14,031 nucleotides of DNA from JBBPYA01 sp038200385 (GTDB lineage Bacteria > Actinomycetota > Actinomycetes > Mycobacteriales > Geodermatophilaceae), in contig JBBPYA010000040.1 in the NCBI GenBank assembly GCA_038200385.1, positions 1 through 14,031 of the forward strand. Direction: 5' to 3'. This document shows, in pieces, positions 9,236-14,031 of the stretch; positions within the stretch are counted from its first letter, which is position 1; every line of letters begins with the position of its first letter. The notes beneath the pieces were generated by a model. It was given only the letters and a program-made list of their open reading frames with translations. It made no database searches and had not been told where the DNA came from. A program made the translations under genes and the position numbers.

Positions 9236-9883
9236 TCACGCTAGCGCCTGAACGTCGGGGACGACCTCGCGGAGGTCGGCCAGGCTGACCGCACCGGCGC
9301 GCAGCAGCCGGGGCGGGCTCAGCGTGACGTCGAGGATGGTCGAGGCGAGCGCGCTGGCCGTCGGACCGGCGTCCAGGTAGACCTGCACGGTCTCGCCGAG
9401 CTGGTCACGGGCCTGCCTGGCCGTGGTGGCCGGAGGGTGGCCGGTGCGGTTCGCGCTGGAGACCGCGAGCGGGCCGGTGCGCTCGAGCAGTTCGAGGGCG
9501 ACCGGGTGCAGCGGCATCCGGACCGCGACGCTGCCCCGGGCGTCGCCGAGATCCCACGCCAGCGAGCGGGCGTGCTCGACGACCAGGGTGAGCGCACCCG
9601 GCCAGAACGCGCGGACCAGCGCCCGCACCTCCTCGGGTACGACGGTCATCAGCCCGTCGATGCCCGTCCAGGAGCCCACAAGCACCGGCAGCGGGAGGTC
9701 CCGCCCGCGACCCTTGGCGGCCAGCACGGCGGCGGTCGCGTCGGGGGTGAACGCGTCGGCGCCGATGCCGTACACGGTGTCCGTCGGGAGGACGACGAGC
9801 CCGCCGCCGGCGATGGCCTCCGCGGCGGAGATCAGCCCGCGGCGCCGACGGTCGGTGGCGGAGCAGTCGAAGACCACGCTCAC
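9236..9883 (-). CDS. tsaC: threonylcarbamoyl-AMP synthase (YrdC/Sua5 family)
   Basis: The enzyme joins threonine, bicarbonate and ATP into threonylcarbamoyl-AMP, the first step of the t6A37 modification of ANN-decoding tRNAs. The 215-residue product is a single YrdC domain: PTDTVYGIG (33-41), KGRGRDLPLPVLV (57-69), FWPGALTLV (93-101), and SSANRTGHPPATT (142-154), the KxR and SxN residues that bind ATP and substrate. It lacks the extra C-terminal domain of long Sua5 proteins, so it is the short TsaC (YwlC-like) form. It starts with GTG at 9883, 4 bases after the prmC stop, suggesting coupled translation. The partners TsaB, TsaD and TsaE are not in the window. Confidence 0.92.
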   Translation of the reverse strand: MSVVFDCSATDRRRRGLISAAEAIAGGGLVVLPTDTVYGIGADAFTPDATAAVLAAKGRGRDLPLPVLVGSWTGIDGLMTVVPEEVRALVRAFWPGALTLVVEHARSLAWDLGDARGSVAVRMPLHPVALELLERTGPLAVSSANRTGHPPATTARQARDQLGETVQVYLDAGPTASALASTILDVTLSPPRLLRAGAVSLADLREVVPDVQALA

Positions 9884-9887
9884 CGGG

Positions 9888-10742
9888 TCACCGCCGTACC
9901 GCCGTGGTGAAGCGGGGACGCCCGGCCAGGTCGCGGTGGTCCTGGATCTCGGCGAAGGCGCCGTGCGCGGCCACCAGGGCGGGCATCGTCTCGCCCTGCA
10001 GGTCGGCGTGCTCGACGCCGAGCAGGCCGCCCGGCCGAAGCAGGGTGGCCGCGCGGGCGAGGAACCGTCGGACGACGCTCAACCCGTCCGGTCCGCCCCA
10101 CAGCGCCAGCGGCGGGTCGTGCTCGGCGACCTCGCGATCGACGACGGCGTCGTCCGGGACGTACGGCGGGTTGGTCAGGACCGCATCCAGCTGCCCGTCG
10201 CAGCCCGCCAGTACCTGGGGGTCACCGGCATCACCTTCGACGAGCTGGATTCCGCGGTCGCCTGCGGCCACCCGCTCCTCGGCGTTGCGTCGGGCCCAGG
10301 CCAGCGCGTGCGGGTCGAGTTCCACGGCGTACACCTCGCAGCCGGGCACCTCGTGGGCGATCGACAGCGCGAGGCCGCCCGCCCCGGTCCCGAGGTCGGC
10401 GACCTGCGGCGCGGCCCGTCCGGCCAGCGACTCGACGGCCCAGCCGGCGAGCAACTCGGACTCCGGTCGCGGGATGAACACACCGGGCCCCACCGCGAGA
10501 TCGAGGTAGCGGAACCCGGCCCGCCCGGTCAGGTGCTGCAACGGCACCCGGCTCGCCCGCAGCTGCACCAGGTCCTCGAAGCGGCGCAGGACCCCGGTCG
10601 GGACGGTGTCCACGCCGGCCAGTGCCGAGCGGGGCAGGTCAAGGACGTGCGCGAGCAGCGATTCGGCGTCGGCGACCGGGCTCGGCACCCCGGCCCCGGT
10701 CAGTACGCCGGCCGCGTCCCCCACCAGCAACCGGGCGGTCAC
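9888..10742 (-). CDS. prmC: peptide chain release factor N5-glutamine methyltransferase
   Basis: PrmC methylates the glutamine of the GGQ motif in release factors 1 and 2 using S-adenosylmethionine. The 284-residue product has an N-terminal helical substrate-binding domain with LQHLTGRAGFRYLDLAVGPGVFIPRPESE (68-96), the SAM-binding loop VADLGTGAGGLALS (114-127), the acidic end of strand two AVELDPHALAWARRN, and the catalytic NPPY at 191-194. Length and motifs are normal. The start is GTG at 10742, overlapping the prfA stop as GTGA, so enzyme and substrate are translated as a coupled pair, an arrangement common in bacteria. It was once named hemK. Confidence 0.95.
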   Translation of the reverse strand: MTARLLVGDAAGVLTGAGVPSPVADAESLLAHVLDLPRSALAGVDTVPTGVLRRFEDLVQLRASRVPLQHLTGRAGFRYLDLAVGPGVFIPRPESELLAGWAVESLAGRAAPQVADLGTGAGGLALSIAHEVPGCEVYAVELDPHALAWARRNAEERVAAGDRGIQLVEGDAGDPQVLAGCDGQLDAVLTNPPYVPDDAVVDREVAEHDPPLALWGGPDGLSVVRRFLARAATLLRPGGLLGVEHADLQGETMPALVAAHGAFAEIQDHRDLAGRPRFTTAVRR

Positions 10743-11827
10743 GGGGCTGACCCGGCAAGCAGGGCCTCGGTGTCGGCGGCCCGCAGCGCGTCGATCACCG
10801 AGTCCAGGTCACCGTCGAGGACCTGGTCCAGGTTGTGCGCCTTGAACCCCACCCGGTGATCGGAGATCCGGTTCTCCGGGAAGTTGTACGTGCGGACCCG
10901 TTCGCTGCGGTCGACGGTGCGGACCTGGCTGCGGCGCGCGTCGTGCGCGGCAACGTCGGCCTGCTCCTGCGCGGCGGCCAGCAGCCGGGCCCGCAGGATC
11001 CGCATCGCCTGCTCCCGGTTCTGCAGCTGGGACTTCTCGTTCTGGCAGGACACCACGATCCCGGTCGGCTCGTGGGTGATCCGCACGGCGGAGTCGGTGG
11101 TGTTGACGCTCTGCCCGCCGGGGCCGGAGGACCGGAAGACATCGACGCGCAGGTCGTTCGGGTCGATCGTCACGTCGACGTCCTCGGCCTCGGGCAGCAC
11201 CAGGACGCCGGCCGCCGAGGTGTGGATCCGGCCCTGCGACTCGGTGACCGGGACCCGCTGCACGCGGTGGACGCCGCCCTCGTACTTCAACCGGGCCCAG
11301 ATCCCGTCGCCGCTGCCCCGGGCCTTGATCGCCACCGAGACGTCCTTGTAGCCGCCCAGGCCGGTCTCAGTGGCGTCGAGGACATCGGTGCGCCAACCCT
11401 GCCGTTCGGCGTAGCGCAGGTACATCCGCAACAGATCCCCAGCGAACAGCGCCGACTCCTCGCCGCCCTCGCCGGCCTTGATCTCCAGGATGACGTCCTT
11501 GCCGTCGTTCGGGTCGCTGGGCAGCAGCAGGGTGACCAGCCTGCCCTCCAGCGCGGCCACCCGCTGGGCGAGCTGCTCGGCCTCCGCGGCGAAGGCCGCG
11601 TCCTCGGCTCCGAGTTCCTGCGCCGCGGCCAGGTCACCGCGGGCCTGCTCGAGTTCGCGGGCGGCTTCGACGACACCCCCGAGCTCGGCGTACCGGCGGC
11701 CGAGCTGCCTGGCCCGCGCCTGGTCGGCGTGCACGCCTGGGTCGGCCAGGGTGGCCTCGATCTCGGCGTACTCGGCGCGCAGCGCCGGCAGGCTGTCCCC
11801 ACCGGGGGGTACGGGCGTGCTGTTCAT
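10739..11827 (-). CDS. prfA: peptide chain release factor 1
   Basis: RF1 reads UAA and UAG stop codons and triggers release of the peptide. From the ATG at 11827 the product has 362 residues, close to the usual 360. It shows an N-terminal helical domain, GEGGEESALFAGDLLRMYLRYAE (119-141), HRVQRVPVTESQGRIHTSAA (187-206) in which PVT (193-195) matches the P-x-T stop-codon recognition motif of RF1 rather than the SPF of RF2, and GPGGQSVN with GGQ at 237-239. Gln239 is the residue that PrmC, encoded next, methylates. The frame stays open upstream to 11989, but those codons are not RF1-like and cross the terminator after rpmE; GAGGAA sits just before 11827. Confidence 0.97.
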   Translation of the reverse strand: MNSTPVPPGGDSLPALRAEYAEIEATLADPGVHADQARARQLGRRYAELGGVVEAARELEQARGDLAAAQELGAEDAAFAAEAEQLAQRVAALEGRLVTLLLPSDPNDGKDVILEIKAGEGGEESALFAGDLLRMYLRYAERQGWRTDVLDATETGLGGYKDVSVAIKARGSGDGIWARLKYEGGVHRVQRVPVTESQGRIHTSAAGVLVLPEAEDVDVTIDPNDLRVDVFRSSGPGGQSVNTTDSAVRITHEPTGIVVSCQNEKSQLQNREQAMRILRARLLAAAQEQADVAAHDARRSQVRTVDRSERVRTYNFPENRISDHRVGFKAHNLDQVLDGDLDSVIDALRAADTEALLAGSAP

Positions 11828-11830
11828 GGG

Positions 11831-11836
11831 TTCCTC
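11831..11836 (-). promoter_or_regulatory. ribosome binding site of prfA
   Basis: GAGGAA on the minus strand lies 3 bases before the ATG at 11827 and decides that start against the longer open frame that reaches 11989. Confidence 0.6.
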
Positions 11837-11886
11837 GAAGCGGGACCGGGACGCGCTGCGGACACGGCTGGACACGGACATGACAA

Positions 11887-11925
11887 CGGCGCCCGCGCCG
11901 GTCGCAGGACCGGGAGCGGGCGCCG
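11887..11925 (-). terminator. strong two-part hairpin between rpmE and prfA
   Basis: The arms CGGCGCCCGC (11887-11896) and GCGGGCGCCG (11916-11925) pair over 10 bases, and inside them CCGGTC (11898-11903) pairs with GACCGG (11908-11913) around a GCAG loop. The hairpin begins 8 bases after the rpmE stop and is followed on the minus strand by TTGTCATGT. It looks like a factor-independent terminator or attenuator that would lower read-through from rpmE into prfA. No long T run is present, as is usual in actinobacteria. Confidence 0.55.
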
Positions 11926-11933
11926 CCGTGGAG

Positions 11934-12152
11934 CTAGTTGCCGGTAGTGCGCTTGCCGAAGCGGCGCTCGAAGCGCGCCACCCGGCCACCGGTATCCAGG
12001 ATCTTCTGCTTGCCGGTGTAGAACGGGTGACAGGCCGAGCAGACGTCCGCGTGCAGCTGCCCGCTCTTGGCGGTGCTGCGGGTCACGAACGTGTTGCCGC
12101 AACTGCAGGTGACCTGCGTCTCGGCGTACGCCGGGTGGATGTCGGGCTTCAC
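11934..12152 (-). CDS. rpmE: 50S ribosomal protein L31, zinc-binding form
   Basis: L31 lies on the large subunit and bridges to the small subunit. From the GTG at 12152 the product is 72 residues, MKPDIHPAYAETQVTCSCGNTFV and then HADVCSACHPFYTGKQKILDTGGRVARFERRFGKR. Cys16, Cys18, Cys38 and Cys41 form the zinc site of the C+ type, so this is the zinc-dependent paralogue, not the zinc-independent one usually controlled by Zur. The frame is open to 12200, but the family start and the ribosome site fix 12152. The gene stands alone between hairpins on both sides, with rho before it and prfA after it, the usual actinobacterial order. Confidence 0.97.
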   Translation of the reverse strand: MKPDIHPAYAETQVTCSCGNTFVTRSTAKSGQLHADVCSACHPFYTGKQKILDTGGRVARFERRFGKRTTGN

Positions 12153-12157
12153 GATGG

Positions 12158-12163
12158 TTCCTC
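12158..12163 (-). promoter_or_regulatory. ribosome binding site of rpmE
   Basis: GAGGAA on the minus strand lies 5 bases before the GTG at 12152 and supports this start over the upstream in-frame codon at 12200. Confidence 0.6.
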
Positions 12164-12196
12164 TCGTCGTGGTGCTCCCCGAGAACGCGGTGACAG

Positions 12197-12216
12197 GCAC
12201 CGGATGTTCCCGGTGC
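12197..12216 (-). terminator. hairpin between rho and rpmE
   Basis: GCACCGG (12197-12203) and CCGGTGC (12210-12216) form a perfect 7-bp stem with a 6-base loop, about 48 bases after the rho stop. On the minus strand it is followed by CTGTCACC, so no T tract. It may end rho transcripts or form part of the rpmE leader. Closer to the rho stop, the nonamer GCCGGTCGC occurs twice 10 bases apart (12240-12258), with no clear role. Confidence 0.4.
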
Positions 12217-12264
12217 GGGGATTGTGCCCTGCCCGCGGCGGCCGGTCGCAGCCGGTCGCGGCGC

Positions 12265-14031
12265 TCAGTCCCCCGGGCCGACCGTCGTCTTTTGGATCTG
12301 CATCAGGAACTCGATGTTGTTCCGGGTGTCCTTGACCTTGTTCAGCAACAGCTCGAGGGACTGCTGGGAGTCCAGCGCGTGCAGCACCCGGCGCAGCTTG
12401 ATGATGATGGACAGCTCATCCGGGGCCAGCAGGATCTCCTCCTTGCGGGTGCCCGACGCGTCGATGTCGATGGCCGGGAAGATCCGCTTGTCGGCGAGCT
12501 TGCGGTCCAGTTTCAGCTCGGCGTTACCGGTGCCCTTGAACTCCTCGAAGATGACGGTGTCCATCGTGGAGCCGGTCTCGACCAGCGCGGTGGCCAGGAT
12601 GGTCAGCGACCCGCCGAACTCGATGTTGCGGGCCGCCCCGAGGAAGCGCTTGGGCGGGTAGAGCGCCGTGGAGTCCACACCGCCGGACAGGATCCGGCCG
12701 CTGGCGGGGGCCGCGAGGTTGTACGCGCGGCCCAGTCGGGTGATCGAGTCCAGCAGGACGACGACGTCGTGGCCGAGTTCGACCAGGCGCTTGGCCCGCT
12801 CGATCGACAGTTCCGCGACGGTGGTGTGGTCCGAGGGGGGACGGTCGAACGTCGAGGCGATGACCTCGCCCTTCACCGAGCGCTGCATGTCGGTGACCTC
12901 CTCCGGCCGCTCGTCCACGAGGACGACCATGAGGTGGCACTCCGGGTTGTTCGTGGTGATCGCGTTCGCGATCGCCTGCAGCACCATCGTCTTGCCGGCC
13001 TTGGGCGGGCTGACGATCAGCGCACGTTGCCCCTTGCCCAGCGGCATCACCAAGTCGATGACCCGGGTGGTGAGAATGTTGGACTCGGTCTCCAGGCGCA
13101 GCCGGTCCTGCGGGTACAGCGGGGTCATCTCGGTGAACTCGGGGCGCTTGCGGGCCTGCTCGGGATCCAGCCCGTTCACCGTGTCCAGCCGGACCAGGGC
13201 GTTGTACTTGTCCCGCTTCTCACCGTCACGCGGCTGGCGCACGGCGCCGGTGAGCGCGTCACCGCGCCGCAGACCGTGCCGTCGGACCTGGGACAGGGAC
13301 ACGTAGACGTCGTTCGGACCGGTCAGGTATCCGCTGGTCCGGACGAAGCCGTAGTTGTCCAGGATGTCCAGGATGCCGGCGACCGGGATGAGGACGTCGT
13401 CCTCGTTGATCGTGGGGTCCGGCTCGGATCCGGTGAAGCGGTCCTGGCCGTCGCGGCCGCGGCGGTTGCGGTCGCGGTAGCGGCCCCGCCGGCGGCGGCC
13501 GCCGCCCTCGAAGTCGTCGTCGCGGTTGTCGTTGTTCGCCCGGTTGTCATTGTTGCCGCGGTTGTCGTTGCTCCCGCGGTTGTCGTTGCTCCCGCGGTTG
13601 TCGTTGCGACCACCGTCATTGCGGGTGTCGGTGCCACGGCTGTTGTCGCCGCCACGGCTGTCGTTGTTGCCACGGCTGTCGTTGTTGCCGCGATTGTCGT
13701 TGCGGCCACCGTCGTTGCGGGTGTCGTTCCCGCGGTTGTCGGTGCGGTTGTCCTCCCGGGTGCCACTGCGCCCGTCGGCCCGGGCGTCCGAACCGCGCTG
13801 GCCTGAGCCCTTGCTGTCGGATCGGCCGGTTCCGGCGCGGTCGCGGCCCTGCCGTTCGCGGTGCCGATCCGAGCCGGACCGGTCCTCGGAACCGGTCGGG
13901 GTGTCGCCGGGTTGTCCAGCGACCGCGCCATTGGCGACTGGCTGGTCCCGCTCGCGGGCGGGCTGGTCCTGCTCCGGGCGGACTGCTGTCGTCCCGGTGG
14001 GGGCACTCACGGCGGCAGTGCCGAGCGGACC
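12265..14031 (-). CDS. rho: transcription termination factor Rho, 5' truncated by window edge
   Basis: Rho is the hexameric RNA helicase that ends transcription at untranslated RNA. Counting from the GTG at 14010, residues 1-195 are a low-complexity Arg/Asn/Asp/Gly-rich segment, 205-260 the RNA-binding domain (GILDILDNYGFVRTSGY, then DVYVSLSQVRRHGLRRGD), PPKAGKT (335-341) is Walker A, LMVVLVDERPEE (360-371) Walker B, and LDSITRLGRAYN and ATALVETGSTMDTVIFEEFKGTGN follow, ending QIQKTTVGPGD. The frame is open to the window edge, that GTG has no ribosome site, and the N-terminal Rho_N helical domain that precedes this insertion in actinobacterial Rho is missing. The true start is therefore beyond 14031. 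rpmE follows 112 bases downstream. Confidence 0.95.
   Translation of the reverse strand, partial: GPLGTAAVSAPTGTTAVRPEQDQPARERDQPVANGAVAGQPGDTPTGSEDRSGSDRHRERQGRDRAGTGRSDSKGSGQRGSDARADGRSGTREDNRTDNRGNDTRNDGGRNDNRGNNDSRGNNDSRGGDNSRGTDTRNDGGRNDNRGSNDNRGSNDNRGNNDNRANNDNRDDDFEGGGRRRRGRYRDRNRRGRDGQDRFTGSEPDPTINEDDVLIPVAGILDILDNYGFVRTSGYLTGPNDVYVSLSQVRRHGLRRGDALTGAVRQPRDGEKRDKYNALVRLDTVNGLDPEQARKRPEFTEMTPLYPQDRLRLETESNILTTRVIDLVMPLGKGQRALIVSPPKAGKTMVLQAIANAITTNNPECHLMVVLVDERPEEVTDMQRSVKGEVIASTFDRPPSDHTTVAELSIERAKRLVELGHDVVVLLDSITRLGRAYNLAAPASGRILSGGVDSTALYPPKRFLGAARNIEFGGSLTILATALVETGSTMDTVIFEEFKGTGNAELKLDRKLADKRIFPAIDIDASGTRKEEILLAPDELSIIIKLRRVLHALDSQQSLELLLNKVKDTRNNIEFLMQIQKTTVGPGD
13523..13738 (-). 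repeat. 18-bp tandem repeats inside rho encoding NDNRGS-like hexapeptides
   Basis: Two arrays share an 18-base period in the coding frame. The first has five units starting at 13523, 13541, 13559, 13577 and 13595 (plus-strand core CGGTTGTC). The second has four units starting at 13634, 13652, 13670 and 13688 (core CCACGGCTGT, the last diverged). The arrays are out of step by 6 bases. A 30-base segment at 13601-13630 is repeated at 13697-13726 with two differences, encoding DTRNDGGRND both times. The peptide is a disordered, RNA-binding-like spacer; unequal exchange or slippage would explain the arrays. Confidence 0.85.

Noticed and set aside
11828..11989. N-terminal extension of RF1 to 11989
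   Set aside because: The extra 54 residues are low-complexity, cross the hairpin after rpmE and overlap the rpmE 3' end; the ATG at 11827 has a ribosome site and gives normal RF1 length.
12153..12200. N-terminal extension of L31 to 12200
   Set aside because: L31 begins MKPDIHP in the family, and GAGGAA stands before GTG 12152.
13523..13738. CRISPR-like array
   Set aside because: The 18-base units abut without spacers, stay in the rho reading frame and encode a regular peptide.
12067..13806. 579-codon plus-strand frame opposite rho with a Val/Ala-repeat C-terminus
   Set aside because: The Val/Ala repeats are the complement of the NDNRG repeats of Rho, and Rho has full family motifs.
14008..14010. 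GTG as true start of rho
   Set aside because: No ribosome site precedes it, the frame is open to the window end, and the N-terminal Rho_N domain would be missing.

Overview
The window is very GC-rich and almost entirely coding. It comes from an actinobacterium: GTG starts are common, there is an F420-dependent glucose-6-phosphate dehydrogenase, Rho carries a long Asn/Arg/Gly-rich insertion, and the gene order rho-rpmE-prfA-prmC-tsaC-glyA-wecA-atp is the one known from Streptomyces and, without glyA, from mycobacteria. A narrower taxonomic placement is not supported.

Layout. Bases 1-2153 (plus strand) hold the 3' part of fgd and, 3 bases downstream, an MFS exporter gene of the EntS/MFS_3 type broken by a one-base frameshift near 1596-1599. 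From 2194 to the right edge all genes are on the minus strand. In transcription order they are rho (5' end cut by the window), rpmE, prfA, prmC, tsaC-type threonylcarbamoyl-AMP synthase, glyA, a WecA/MraY-type phospho-sugar transferase, then atpA, atpG, atpD and atpC. Apart from two hairpin-bearing gaps around rpmE, a 31-base gap before glyA and a 170-base gap before atpA, the genes are packed or overlapping. No stretch above 300 bases lacks a gene. I saw no tRNA, rRNA, IS element or CRISPR.

How the genes work together. Rho terminates transcription, L31 and RF1 serve the ribosome, PrmC methylates the GGQ glutamine of RF1, the TsaC-type enzyme starts tRNA t6A synthesis, GlyA supplies glycine and one-carbon units, WecA starts lipid-linked glycan synthesis, and the atp genes encode catalytic F1 subunits of ATP synthase.

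The most striking point is an absence. In other actinobacteria the genes atpI, atpB (a), atpE (c), atpF (b) and atpH (delta) lie between the wecA-like gene and atpA. Here only 170 bases separate the two genes and none of the five is present. The locus therefore encodes alpha, gamma, beta and epsilon but no membrane rotor, stator or delta subunit. The gap holds a possible promoter. This is either a real split of F0 and F1 into separate loci, a deletion, or an assembly join; the sequence alone cannot decide.
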